From NCBI RefSeq assembly GCF_945957525.1, contig NZ_CAMFLA010000005.1:164592-228591 (forward strand): 64,000 nucleotides of DNA, in the 5' to 3' direction. The notes under the pieces were generated by a model. That model was given only the letters and a program-made list of their open reading frames with translations, did no database searches and was not told the DNA's origin. Origin of the DNA: an uncultured Aquitalea sp. (GTDB lineage Bacteria; Pseudomonadota; Gammaproteobacteria; Burkholderiales; Chromobacteriaceae). Positions within the stretch are counted from its first letter, which is position 1. Each line of letters opens with the position of its first letter. A program made the translations under genes and the position numbers. Shown here piece after piece: positions 41,111 to 51,663 of the stretch.

Positions 41111-42271
41111 TTAACGCAGGTTTTCCAGCGCGCCGTCCTTCAGCAGCTGCCGGGCGACAATCATGCGCATCACTTCATTAGTGCCCTCCAGAATCTGGTG
41201 CACGCGGGCGTCGCGCACATGGCGCTCCAGCGGGAAGTCTCGCAGATAACCATAACCGCCGAACAGTTGCAGCGCGTTGTTGGCTACGTTGAAGCTTTGA
41301 TCGGTGGCAAAGCGCTTGGCCATGGCGCAATACGCGCCGGCGTCCGGGCTGCCGCTGTCCAGCTTGAATGCGGCCAGTCGCACCATCTGACGTGCGGCCA
41401 CCAATTCGGTCAACATGTCGGCGAGGCGGAACTGCACGGTCTGGAATTCGGCCAAGGCTTGGCCGAACTGCTGGCGTTCCTGCACATAGCGCTGCGCGGC
41501 GGCCAGTGCGGCCTGGGCGGTGCCCACAGCGCAGGTGGCGATGTTGATGCGCCCGCCGTCCAGCCCTTTCATGGCGTAGGCAAAGCCCATGCCTTCTTCG
41601 CCCAGCAGGTTTTCCGCCGGCACTTCGACATTGTCGAACGTGATGGCGCGGGTGGGCTGGCTGTTCCAGCCCATTTTCTTTTCTTTCTTGCCGTACTGGA
41701 CGCCCGGCGCATTGGCCGGCACCACAAAGGCGGAAACCCCCTTGGGGCCGGGGCCGCCGGTGCGGGCCATCACCACCAGCACATCGGTGCTGCCGGCGCC
41801 GGAGATGAACATCTTGCTGCCGTTAAGCAGGTAAACCTCGCCCTTTTTCTCGGCGCGGGTCTTGAGGGAGGCAGCGTCGGAGCCGGCACCCGGCTCGGTG
41901 AGACAGTAGCTGCCCAACAGCTCGCCGCTGACCATGCGCGGCACCCAGGCTTCGGCCAGCTGGGGTTTGCCGAAGCTGGCGATCATCCAGCTCACCATAT
42001 TGTGGATGGTGAGGTAGGCGGCGGTGGAGGTGCAGCCGGCGGCCAGTTCTTCAAATACGATGGCGGCGTCCAGCCGCGACAGCCCCAGCCCGCCGTAGGC
42101 TTCCGGGGTGTAGAGGCCCAGAAAGCCCATGTCGCCGGCTTCGCGGATGATGTCTACCGGGAAGGTTTCTTCCGCATCCCATTCTGCGGCGAAAGGGGCG
42201 AGGCGGCTGGCGGCGAATTCGCGCGCGCTGTCCTGAAAAGCTTGTTGTTCTTCGTTGAGTGCAAAGTCCAT
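41111..42271 (-). CDS. Acyl-CoA dehydrogenase (isobutyryl-CoA type)
   Basis: A 386-residue FAD enzyme. Landmarks: LTEPGAGSDAASLKT, the FAD loop, QLFGGYGYLRDFPLERHVRDARVHQILEGTNEVMRMIVAR near the C-terminus. It should introduce the double bond into isobutyryl-CoA in valine catabolism, judging by its neighbours; closely related enzymes use 2-methylbutyryl- or butyryl-CoA. The ATG at 42271 has GAGGACG upstream. Confidence 0.9.
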   Translation of the reverse strand: MDFALNEEQQAFQDSAREFAASRLAPFAAEWDAEETFPVDIIREAGDMGFLGLYTPEAYGGLGLSRLDAAIVFEELAAGCTSTAAYLTIHNMVSWMIASFGKPQLAEAWVPRMVSGELLGSYCLTEPGAGSDAASLKTRAEKKGEVYLLNGSKMFISGAGSTDVLVVMARTGGPGPKGVSAFVVPANAPGVQYGKKEKKMGWNSQPTRAITFDNVEVPAENLLGEEGMGFAYAMKGLDGGRINIATCAVGTAQAALAAAQRYVQERQQFGQALAEFQTVQFRLADMLTELVAARQMVRLAAFKLDSGSPDAGAYCAMAKRFATDQSFNVANNALQLFGGYGYLRDFPLERHVRDARVHQILEGTNEVMRMIVARQLLKDGALENLR

Positions 42272-42343
42272 GAATCGTCCTCGCAAGCCGGCGCGCAGCA
42301 CAGCGTCGCCGGCGAGTGCGGCCGCCGGCAGGCGGCCCGTGGG

Positions 42344-43846
<1,503 letters not shown>

Positions 43847-43878
43847 CTGCATGCCTCCAGGGTGCCGGCGCGGCCGGA

Positions 43879-44736
43879 TCAGGCCGCGTCGTATTGGTAA
43901 AAGCCGTGTCCGCTCTTGCGGCCCAGGTGGCCGGCGGACACCAGTTGCGCCAAGAGCGGGCAGGCGCGGTATTTGCTGTCGCGGAATTCGTGATAAAGGA
44001 TGTCCATGATGGACAAGCAAGTGTCGAGGCCAATCAGGTCGGCCAACGCCAGCGGGCCGATGGGGTGATTCATGCCCAGCTTCATCACGGTGTCGATGTC
44101 TTCCGGCGTGGCCAAGTTTTCGTACAGGGCGAAGGCGGCTTCGTTGATCATCGGCATGAGGATGCGGTTGGACACAAAGCCCGGGCCGTCCTTCACCGTC
44201 ACCGGCGTTTTGCCCAGCGCTTCGGACAGCTGGTACACCAGTGCCCAAGTGTCGTCGCTGGTTTGCACGGCGCGAATGATTTCCACCAGCTGCATCACCG
44301 GCACCGGATTCATGAAGTGCATGCCCACCACGCGTTGCGGCTGGCTGACCCAGGCGGCGATGCGGGTGAGGGAAATGGAGGAAGTGTTGGAGGCCAGCAC
44401 GGTGTCGGCTGGCACCGCCTTGTCCAGCTCGCGGAAGATGCTTTCTTTGATGGACGGGTTTTCGGTGGCGGCTTCCACCACCAGCTGGCAGGCGGCCAGG
44501 GACGCCAGCGCGGTGGCGGGGCGGATGCGGGCCAGGATGCCGGCTACCGCGCCTTCGGCCAACGCGCCTTTTTTCACCAGCCGTCCCAGGCTGTTGCCGA
44601 TGGCGGCCAGGCCTTTTTGCAAGGCGGCGTCGCTGACGTCCACCAGGATGACTTCGAAGCCCTTCATGGCGAAAACCTGGGCAATGCCGTTGCCCATGGT
44701 GCCTGCGCCGATTACGCCTACTTGTTGCACATTCAT
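43879..44736 (-). CDS. 3-hydroxyacyl-CoA (3-hydroxybutyryl-CoA) dehydrogenase
   Basis: A 285-residue NAD-dependent enzyme. The Rossmann motif [17 protein letters not shown], the HAD signature [33 protein letters not shown] and C-terminal [15 protein letters not shown] are intact. It is the first gene of the minus-strand operon and faces the LiuR-type operator. Together with the thiolase gene across the promoter it could finish beta-oxidation of branched or short acyl-CoAs. Confidence 0.92.
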   Translation of the reverse strand: MNVQQVGVIGAGTMGNGIAQVFAMKGFEVILVDVSDAALQKGLAAIGNSLGRLVKKGALAEGAVAGILARIRPATALASLAACQLVVEAATENPSIKESIFRELDKAVPADTVLASNTSSISLTRIAAWVSQPQRVVGMHFMNPVPVMQLVEIIRAVQTSDDTWALVYQLSEALGKTPVTVKDGPGFVSNRILMPMINEAAFALYENLATPEDIDTVMKLGMNHPIGPLALADLIGLDTCLSIMDILYHEFRDSKYRACPLLAQLVSAGHLGRKSGHGFYQYDAA

Positions 44737-44772
44737 CGCGTTTCTTTCGTGGCTGGTTTTTCTCACCTTAGC

Positions 44773-44788
44773 TTGACGTTAACGTCAA
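44773..44788. promoter_or_regulatory. liuR: LiuR-type operator palindrome
   Basis: TTGACGTTAACGTCAA is a perfect 16-bp palindrome in the 122-bp gap between the catabolic operon (-) and the MerR-type gene (+). A further ACGTCAAC copy follows at once. It fits the published type of operator described for LiuR, the MerR-family regulator of branched-chain amino-acid catabolism in Proteobacteria. Confidence 0.8.
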
Positions 44789-44858
44789 CGTCAACACACA
44801 ATGCCGTACAGGGGGTGTGCGTTGTTGCACACCGGACGACAGTGGATGGAGCGGGGCG

Positions 44859-45248
44859 ATGAAGCAGCAGATATTCAGCATTACCGATCTGGCGCGCGAG
44901 TTCGACGTCACCACGCGCACCATCCGCTTTTACGAGGATCAGGGTCTGATCGAGCCGGAGCGCGATGGCCAGCGCCGGCTGTACCGTCGTCGCGACAGGG
45001 TGCGCTTGATGCTGATCCTGCGCGGCAAGCGCATTGGCCTGTCCTTGCAGGAAATCCGAGAATTGTTCGATTTGTACGACGCCGCCCGCGACGACGCGCC
45101 GCAGCTGCAGGAGTTCGTACGCATTCTGGCGCGCAAGGAGCAGCAGTTGCAGGAACAAATGGAAGACATCCGCGTGGTGCTGGGCGAGATCGGCCAGCTG
45201 CGCGCGCAATGCGAAAAGACACTGGATAAACGCCTGCCCGACGCTTGA
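44859..45248 (+). CDS. liuR: LiuR-like MerR family regulator
   Basis: A 129-residue MerR regulator. The N-terminal winged helix-turn-helix (FSITDLAREFDVTTRTIRFYEDQGLIEPERDGQRRLYRRRDR) is followed by a dimerising coiled coil (about 75-125) rich in Gln and Glu. There are no C-terminal cysteines, so it is not a metal sensor. The short length, divergence from the valine operon and the palindrome in between identify it as LiuR-like, probably acting on both this gene and the operon. It lies 62 bp before the thiolase gene and is likely co-transcribed with it. Confidence 0.88.
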   Translation: MKQQIFSITDLAREFDVTTRTIRFYEDQGLIEPERDGQRRLYRRRDRVRLMLILRGKRIGLSLQEIRELFDLYDAARDDAPQLQEFVRILARKEQQLQEQMEDIRVVLGEIGQLRAQCEKTLDKRLPDA

Positions 45249-45310
45249 GGCGGGCGATGCCCGGCATCCGGCGGAGTCCATCCGCCATCAGCCACTTTTA
45301 AGGAGCAGAG

Positions 45311-46495
45311 ATGCAACAGGACAGCATTGTCATTGTCGGCATGGCCCGTACCGCCATGGGCGGTTTTCAGGGCATGTTCTCGTCGCTGAAAGCGGCCGAA
45401 CTGGGCGCGGTGGCCGTCCGCGCCGCGCTGGAGCGCTCCGGCGTGCCGGCGGCCGACGTGGAAGAGGTGATCATGGGTTGCGTCCTGCCGGCCGGCCAGG
45501 GACAGGCGCCGGCGCGCCAGGCCGCGTTGGGGGCCGGGCTGCCTGTATCGGCGGGCTGCACCACCATCAACAAGATGTGCGGTTCCGGAATGAAGGCGCT
45601 GATGCTGGCGCATGATCTGCTGTTGGCTGGCTCGGCCAGGGTGATGGTGGCCGGCGGCATGGAAAGCATGACCAACTCACCCTATCTCATTCCCAAGGCG
45701 CGCGGCGGGTTTCGCTTGGGACATGGCGAAATCAAGGATCACATGTTTCTGGACGGCCTGGAGGACGCTTACGAGAAAGGCCAGTTGATGGGTGTGTTCG
45801 CCGAGATGTGCGCTGATCGTTACGGCTTTGGCCGCGAGGAGCAGGACGCCTTCGCCATCGCCTCGCTGACGCGTGCGCAAAACGCCATACGCGAAGGGTT
45901 GTTCCGCGATGAGATCGCACCGGTCACGGTAAAGAGCCGCAAGGGCGACGAGGTGCTGGACACCGACGAGCAACCGCTCAAGGCCAGTCTGGACAAAATC
46001 GCCACTCTCAAGCCGGCCTTCCGCAAGGACGGCAGCGTTACCGCCGCCAACGCCAGCTCCATCTCCGACGGCGCCGCCGCGCTGGTATTGATGACCGCGG
46101 GCGAAGCCGCGCGGCGCGGCCTGAAGCCCATTGCCCGCATCGCGGGTCACAGCACGCATGCGCATGAGCCGTCTTGGTTTTCCACCGCCCCGGTGGGTGC
46201 CATGCAAAAGCTGTTCGCCAAAACCGGCTGGAGCGCGGCCGAGGTGGATCTTTTTGAAGTGAACGAAGCTTTCGCCGTGGTGACCATGGCCGCCATGCGC
46301 GATCTGGATCTGCCCCATGGCAAGGTAAACGTGCACGGCGGCGCATGCGCGCTGGGCCATCCCATCGGCGCATCCGGTGCGCGCATCATCATCACCTTGC
46401 TCAATGCCTTGCGTCAGCGCGGCGGCAAGCGCGGCGTGGCCAGCTTGTGCATCGGCGGCGGCGAGGCTACCGCAGTGGCGCTGGAGCTGCTGTAG
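45311..46495 (+). CDS. Acetyl-CoA acetyltransferase (thiolase)
   Basis: A 394-residue thiolase. The nucleophile cysteine is in TINKMCGSGMKAL, then GGMESMTNSPYL, the catalytic His in EVNEAFAV and the C-terminal Cys in ASLCIGGGEATAVALELL. It cleaves or condenses acetoacetyl-CoA or 2-methylacetoacetyl-CoA; the latter would suit isoleucine breakdown. It starts behind AAGGAG and closes the short liuR-thiolase unit. Confidence 0.94.
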   Translation: MQQDSIVIVGMARTAMGGFQGMFSSLKAAELGAVAVRAALERSGVPAADVEEVIMGCVLPAGQGQAPARQAALGAGLPVSAGCTTINKMCGSGMKALMLAHDLLLAGSARVMVAGGMESMTNSPYLIPKARGGFRLGHGEIKDHMFLDGLEDAYEKGQLMGVFAEMCADRYGFGREEQDAFAIASLTRAQNAIREGLFRDEIAPVTVKSRKGDEVLDTDEQPLKASLDKIATLKPAFRKDGSVTAANASSISDGAAALVLMTAGEAARRGLKPIARIAGHSTHAHEPSWFSTAPVGAMQKLFAKTGWSAAEVDLFEVNEAFAVVTMAAMRDLDLPHGKVNVHGGACALGHPIGASGARIIITLLNALRQRGGKRGVASLCIGGGEATAVALELL

Positions 46496-46511
46496 TCGCT
46501 CGCACAGGGCA

Positions 46512-46523
46512 AGGTTGGCCGAA
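46512..46523 (+). repeat. DUS-like 12-mer, exact copy (next to terminator)
   Basis: AGGTTGGCCGAA between the thiolase stop and its terminator. Confidence 0.8.
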
Positions 46524-46526
46524 GCC

Positions 46527-46565
46527 GAAAAAAAGCCGTGTCCCTTTGCGGGGCACGGCTTTTTC
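46527..46565. terminator. Bidirectional terminator between thiolase and AI-2E transporter genes
   Basis: AAAAAAGCCGTGTCCC-TTTGC-GGGGCACGGCTTTTT, a 10-bp stem with one wobble pair and A/T runs on both sides. An exact copy of the dispersed 12-mer lies 4 bp upstream (46512-46523). Confidence 0.9.
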
Positions 46566-46589
46566 TTGCGCGCAAGGTTTGCGGCGGTG

Positions 46590-47678
46590 CTATTGATCGG
46601 CTGCGGGCTGGTGTTCGCAGGCCTGATCTTCCGGCTCCAGCCAGTGCTTGAACAGGGTGAAACCGACAGCCAGCAGGGTAGGGCCGATGAACAGGCCCAC
46701 TAGCCCCCAGGCCAGCAGGCCGCCGATAACGCCCATGAAGATGATGGACAGCGGCATTTGCGCGCCCTGGCTGATCAGCAGCGGCTTGAGCACGTTGTCG
46801 ATGGTGTTCACCAGCAGGAAACCCCACAGCAGCAGGAACACGCCCATGCCGGTATGGCCCTGATAGAACACCCAGCCGGCAGCCGGCAGCCAGACAATCA
46901 GCGTGGGCATCTGCGCCACTGCCACCACAAAGCAGAGGAAGCCCAGTACCAGGGCGCCGGGCACGCCGGCAATCAACAGGCCGATGACGCACAGCACCGT
47001 CTGCGCCAGCGCCGTGCCCACCACGCCGGTGGTGACGCTGCGGATGGTGCGGGCGATCACTTCCGGCAGCTTGTCGGCGGTTTCGCCGCCGAGTTTGACG
47101 ATGATCCGTTCCGCACCGTCCCACAGCGCGTCGCCGTTGATCAGCAAGACCCCTGCGATGATGATGGCCAGTACGATTTCCAGCATGCTGAGACTGGCGC
47201 TGGCGCCGCTTTCCAGAATCCACACCGCCGCCTTGTTCATGGTGGGGCGGATCTTCTCGAAGAAGCCTGGCAAATCGGCCTGCACGCTTTGCCAGAACTT
47301 GGTCAGGCCGCTGCCCACCAGGGGCAGGTTGCTCAGCCATTGCGGGGCGTCCGGCAGGTGAAAGGCGCTCAAGTCCTGGTTGATATTGCTGACCTGCGGC
47401 ACGGTATCGGCCAGGGTCATTGCCATCAGGCCGATGGGAATGGCGAGGGTCAGCGCCAGCAACAGCACGATGAGCAGTGCCGACAGCTTGGCGCGGCCAT
47501 TGAAACGCGTCCGCAGCTTGGTGTGCAGCGGCCAGGCTGAGATGGCGATGATGGCGGCCCAGGTCAATGCGCCGAGAAAGGGTTGAATGACCTTGAGGCA
47601 GGAAATGACCAGCATCGCCAGCAAGGCGATTCTGGCCACAGTCATGATGCTGAAGCCGGTAAAGGGCTTGGAACTCAT
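46590..47678 (-). CDS. AI-2E family transporter (PerM/UPF0118-like)
   Basis: A 362-residue polytopic membrane protein with about seven to eight hydrophobic segments. Landmarks are the N-terminal IQPFLGALTWAAIIAISAWPLH, a long soluble helix region (about 70-170) and the C-terminal ALVLGFLCFVVAVAQMPTLIVWLPAA, FLLVNTIDNVLKPLLI and MGVIGGLLAWGLVGLFIGP. Members export AI-2 or act as Na+/H+ antiporters; the substrate here is unknown. The start at 47678 is preferred over 47777 because the first 33 codons are not membrane-like. Confidence 0.88.
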   Translation of the reverse strand: MSSKPFTGFSIMTVARIALLAMLVISCLKVIQPFLGALTWAAIIAISAWPLHTKLRTRFNGRAKLSALLIVLLLALTLAIPIGLMAMTLADTVPQVSNINQDLSAFHLPDAPQWLSNLPLVGSGLTKFWQSVQADLPGFFEKIRPTMNKAAVWILESGASASLSMLEIVLAIIIAGVLLINGDALWDGAERIIVKLGGETADKLPEVIARTIRSVTTGVVGTALAQTVLCVIGLLIAGVPGALVLGFLCFVVAVAQMPTLIVWLPAAGWVFYQGHTGMGVFLLLWGFLLVNTIDNVLKPLLISQGAQMPLSIIFMGVIGGLLAWGLVGLFIGPTLLAVGFTLFKHWLEPEDQACEHQPAADQ

Positions 47679-47935
47679 CGTGGCGATCCCGAAGCGAATG
47701 AAAAAGGGCGGAGCTTGCGATGCCGACACGGCGAAGCGGTTCGCCTGCAAAGTACCGGCAACGCCGGGCCTTGTCATGACGCTGGCGCAGTCCGCAGCTT
47801 TGTTTATGATCCCGATCCCCCGCTCTTGCCTTGCAGGGGTGCGAGCGGGGGCGTGTCAACATGCTGGGCGGACCTTGCGACCCGCCCAGCATTGTAGCCT
47901 GAGTAGCGTGCGCGCTCTATCGCCGGCTGTCGGGC

Positions 47936-49750
47936 TCAGGGCAGCGCTTTGCGCAGATGTTCGGCGAAGGGGGCTGCATCGGTGAAGCCGATCACACGGT
48001 CGGCTTCTTTGCCGTTCTTGTCGAACAGGATGATGCCCGGCGGGCCGAACAGGCCAAAGCGTTTGAGCAAGGCCTGATGCGCCGGCAGGTTGGCGGTGAC
48101 GTCGGCGCGCAGCAGGGTGTAGCCGCGCATCAGCCCGTTCACTTTGGCATCGGCGAAGGTGTCGGCTTCCATTTCCTTGCAGGAAACGCACCAGTCGGCA
48201 TAGAAATCCAGCAACACCGGTTTGCCTTTGGCACCTGCTTCGGCCAACCGGCGATCCAGATCGCCGATGCTGCTGACGGGCTGGAAGGGCAGCGCGCCGG
48301 CTTCGGCCGCCAGGGCTGGGCGGCCGGAGAGCCAGCGCAAGGGGTAGCGCGGGTCGGTTTCGCCGGCAAAAGCGCCAGCCAGTTGCGCTGTGCCGGCAAG
48401 GAACAGCAGCAGCCCCGCCGCCTTGCCCAACTTGTGCAGCGCGTGCGCATTGACCGGCAGAGTGTCGAATGCCTTGAGGAAAACGGCGGAGCCGATCAGC
48501 AGCGAGCCCCACAGCAACATCACCAGATAAGCCGGCAGGAAGGGGGTGGCCATCCATACCGCCACGCCCAGCATCACTACGCCAAAGGCCGATTTCACCG
48601 CCTTCATCCAGCCGCCGGCGCGCGGCAGCACATGGCCGCCGAAGGTGCCGATGAGGATCAGCGGCAAGCCCAGCCCCAGCGCCATGGCGTACAGGGCCGC
48701 GCCGCCCAGCAGGGCGTCGCCGGTGCTGCCGATGTAGCCCAGCGCCAGCGCCAGCGGCGGCGCCACGCAGGGACCGATGATGAGCGCGGACAACACGCCC
48801 ATGCCGAACACGGTGGCCAGTTTGCCGCCGCTCAGGCGGTTGGAGCTGTCGGCCAGTCGCGACTGCAGGGCGGAGGGCAGCTGGATGCTGTAGAGATCGA
48901 ACATCGACAGCGCAAATACCACCATCAGTGCGCTGGCGGACAAAATCACCGCCGGCTGTTGCAGCCAGACGGTCAGCAGCGAGCCGGTCAGGCCGGCGAT
49001 GACGCCAATGGCCACGTAGCTCACCGACAGGCCTTGCACATAGGCGAAAGACAGGATGAACCCGCGCCCCCGGGTGAGGTGCTGGCCTTCTCCGGCGATC
49101 AAGGAGGAAACAATGGGGAGCAAGGGGTACATGCAGGCGGTGAACGCCATGCCGATGCCGGCCAGCAGAAAGGCGCCCAGGGTAGTCAACCAGCCCTGTT
49201 TGCCCAGATCACTGCCGCCGGCAGCAGGCTTTCCCCGCGGTTGAGCCTCCGCCAGCCAGCCGCCGGCTTTGTCGGCGGTGCCGGTAGCGCTGATGTCCAG
49301 ATGATGGGTGTAGGGCGGGTAGCAGACGCCGGCGGTGGAGCAGCCTTGCAGGCGGAAATCGAGGCGGAATTTTTCCGGCGCGCCGGGCTTGAGCGGCAGC
49401 GCGATGGTTTGCTTGCCGAGGTAGATCACCTGTTTGCCGAAGAAGGGGTCCTGCTTTTCCTTGCCTGCGGGTAAAACCGGCGTGCCGGCAAGGCCGGCCG
49501 GCTCGGTGCTGATGGCGATGCGATCACGATAGACGTAGTAGCCGTCGGCGATGTCCAGATGGATGGCGAGACGGTCGCCGTCGCGCTCCACGCGCGCCGG
49601 GAAGGCTTTTTCCGGCGGCAGCAGGTCTTCCTGATTGACGGTGGCGGCAGCCAGTCCGGACAGCGCGCACAAGGTGGCGAACAGCGCCGCCGTCAGCAGG
49701 CGGCGGGCGCGCAGGAGTTGGCCGAAGGCGGTTTTCAAGGACTGCGACAT
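47936..49750 (-). CDS. dsbD: Thiol:disulfide interchange protein DsbD
   Basis: A 604-residue membrane reductase that passes electrons from cytoplasmic thioredoxin to periplasmic DsbC, DsbG and cytochrome c maturation. A signal peptide (to about residue 36) is followed by the alpha domain with its Cys pair in FRLQGCSTAGVCYPPY. The eight-helix core has its two cysteines in TACMYPLLPIVSSL and GPCVAPPLALALGY, and the thioredoxin-like gamma domain has DWCVSCKEME. All three pairs are intact. It is monocistronic. Confidence 0.96.
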   Translation of the reverse strand: MSQSLKTAFGQLLRARRLLTAALFATLCALSGLAAATVNQEDLLPPEKAFPARVERDGDRLAIHLDIADGYYVYRDRIAISTEPAGLAGTPVLPAGKEKQDPFFGKQVIYLGKQTIALPLKPGAPEKFRLDFRLQGCSTAGVCYPPYTHHLDISATGTADKAGGWLAEAQPRGKPAAGGSDLGKQGWLTTLGAFLLAGIGMAFTACMYPLLPIVSSLIAGEGQHLTRGRGFILSFAYVQGLSVSYVAIGVIAGLTGSLLTVWLQQPAVILSASALMVVFALSMFDLYSIQLPSALQSRLADSSNRLSGGKLATVFGMGVLSALIIGPCVAPPLALALGYIGSTGDALLGGAALYAMALGLGLPLILIGTFGGHVLPRAGGWMKAVKSAFGVVMLGVAVWMATPFLPAYLVMLLWGSLLIGSAVFLKAFDTLPVNAHALHKLGKAAGLLLFLAGTAQLAGAFAGETDPRYPLRWLSGRPALAAEAGALPFQPVSSIGDLDRRLAEAGAKGKPVLLDFYADWCVSCKEMEADTFADAKVNGLMRGYTLLRADVTANLPAHQALLKRFGLFGPPGIILFDKNGKEADRVIGFTDAAPFAEHLRKALP

Positions 49751-49949
49751 GATTTCCAGCTTGCGTTGTAGAGCAGGGTTGACCGGCCCGGGGCTGTGGG
49801 GTTCCGGGACAAACGCATGACGGCAGCCTGTTTTGCGTTACCATCGTCCGACGAGGAAAGCGTCAAGAGCGACTGGCCATTGCGCCAAGCCACATCCCCA
49901 AACCGGGAGATGCGCCGACGGCGCCACGATAAAAGGCTGACATCACATC

Positions 49950-50747
49950 ATGCGAGACACCATTCACTTTGCGCATGCCAACAGTTTTCCGGCGCCTGTG
50001 TACCGGAAGATGCTGGCTGCGCTGTCCGACCACTACCAGGTGGGCTACATGGACGCCATTGGACACGACCCGGCGTTTCCTGTCACCGATTGCTGGCCAA
50101 GGCTGGTGGACGAAGCCCTACAGTATATCGAACAACACTACCGCTTGCCGATCATCGGCGTCGGGCATTCGCTGGGCGGCTTCATCATGACTTATGCCGC
50201 GCTGCGGCGACCCGATCTCTTCAAGGGTTTGGTGATTCTGGATTCGCCCTTGATGGGGCCGCGCCGCTCCTTCGGCATCTGGCTGGCCAAGAGGCTCGGC
50301 TTCATCGATCGCGTCACGCCCGGCGGCAATACGCTGCGCCGTCGCGACAACTGGGCGTCGGTGGACATGGTGCGCGACTATTTCGCCCGCAAGCCGGCCT
50401 TTGCGCGGTTTGATCCCGATGTATTGGCCGATTACGCCCGGTACGGCACGGAAGACAACGGGCAAGGTGGCCGCCGCTTGCGGTTTCGCCCGGTTGTAGA
50501 GCACGCCATTTACGCTACCTTGCCGCACGACTTTCCGAGGTATCGCGGGCAGTTAAAGGTGCCGGCGGCCTTCATCGCCGGGACGGCGTCCTCGGTGATG
50601 CGCGAGGCGGACATCGCCTTCATGCGCCGCCATTTTGGCATGGCAGTGCGTCATCAGGACGGCAGCCATCTGTTTCCACTGGAGCATCCGCAGGCCACGG
50701 CGGCGGCAATTCACGCCGCCATCGGCGAGATGGCCGGCCGGGTCTGA
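49950..50747 (+). CDS. Alpha/beta hydrolase
   Basis: A 265-residue alpha/beta-hydrolase-fold protein. The nucleophile elbow is GVGHSLGGF; the oxyanion region is at the N-terminus (FAHANSFPAPVYRKML); the C-terminal histidine is probably in QDGSHLFPLEHP and the acid near the FIAGTASSVM strand. No signal peptide. Substrate cannot be told; ester or lactone hydrolysis is likely. The ATG at 49950 has AAAGG 14 bp upstream. Confidence 0.85.
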   Translation: MRDTIHFAHANSFPAPVYRKMLAALSDHYQVGYMDAIGHDPAFPVTDCWPRLVDEALQYIEQHYRLPIIGVGHSLGGFIMTYAALRRPDLFKGLVILDSPLMGPRRSFGIWLAKRLGFIDRVTPGGNTLRRRDNWASVDMVRDYFARKPAFARFDPDVLADYARYGTEDNGQGGRRLRFRPVVEHAIYATLPHDFPRYRGQLKVPAAFIAGTASSVMREADIAFMRRHFGMAVRHQDGSHLFPLEHPQATAAAIHAAIGEMAGRV

Positions 50748-50756
50748 AGGCCCTGT

Positions 50757-51611
50757 TTAGCGCGGGATGTGGATGCTGGCCTTGATGTGCTTGAGGTGAA
50801 TGACGATGGTGATGGTCATGATCACCAGCAGCGACCATGAACTCCATTTGCCGATGTGCACCGCCGACCAGGCGCCCAACTGGTTGGGATAGCGCCAGAC
50901 ACCGAAGAAGGTGCTGATGTTTTCCGCCAGCCAGATGAAAAAACCGATCAGCACGAAGGACAGCAGCAGCGGCATGCGGCGCGGCCTGTCCAGCGGCGTG
51001 AATACCACGGTGGCGCGGGCATAGAGGCCCAGCGTGCAGCAGGCCAGATACCAGCGATAATCGCCGATGAAGTGATGGGTAAAAAAGTTGGCGTAGATCA
51101 GCACGGCCAGCAAGGTGGCCATCCAGTAGGGCGGATGATGTTCCAGCCTGAGATCAAAGAAGCGCCAAGCCTGGATGATGTAGCTGCCGATGGCGGAATA
51201 CATGAAGCCGGAAAACAGCGGCACGCCCCACAGTTTGGTCAAGGCCGGGTCCGGGTAGCTCCAGGACTGGATGCCGGAGGAGGTCTTGAATACTTCCAGC
51301 GCAAACCCCACTGCGTGAAACAGCATGATGGCTTTCAGTTCGTCCAGCGTCTCCAGCCGGAGCGCCAGCATGGCGGCCTGTATCAGCAGCGCGGCCAGCA
51401 ACAGCAAATCGTAGCGGGCCATGCCGAACAAGCCGGCGCGCGGCGTCAGAAACACACTGGCGAAGAACAGGCCGACAAACAGGCAGGCGCGGGCGTTTTT
51501 CAGGCCGAAGGCCAAAAACTCGGCCAGAAAACGGCTCGTGCCGGTCAGCCCGCCGCGGGGGGCAAAGCTCAGCAGTCGGCGATCCAGCAAGGAAAGGGTG
51601 CGGGCGATCAT
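50757..51611 (-). CDS. DUF817 family membrane protein
   Basis: A 284-residue integral membrane protein with about seven hydrophobic segments. FKTSSGIQSWSYPDPA, PLFSGFMYSAIGSYI and WLAENISTFFGVWRYPNQ are characteristic of DUF817. The function of the family is unknown. The start at 51611 has AAGG 7 bp upstream; an earlier ATG (51632) would add seven residues. It lies 52 bp behind the MgtC/DUF4010 gene on the same strand. Confidence 0.88.
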   Translation of the reverse strand: MIARTLSLLDRRLLSFAPRGGLTGTSRFLAEFLAFGLKNARACLFVGLFFASVFLTPRAGLFGMARYDLLLLAALLIQAAMLALRLETLDELKAIMLFHAVGFALEVFKTSSGIQSWSYPDPALTKLWGVPLFSGFMYSAIGSYIIQAWRFFDLRLEHHPPYWMATLLAVLIYANFFTHHFIGDYRWYLACCTLGLYARATVVFTPLDRPRRMPLLLSFVLIGFFIWLAENISTFFGVWRYPNQLGAWSAVHIGKWSSWSLLVIMTITIVIHLKHIKASIHIPR

Positions 51612-51663
51612 CTCATGGCCTTGGCATGGCAATGCGCCATGATGGCCAAAAAGCAGCCGCTTG

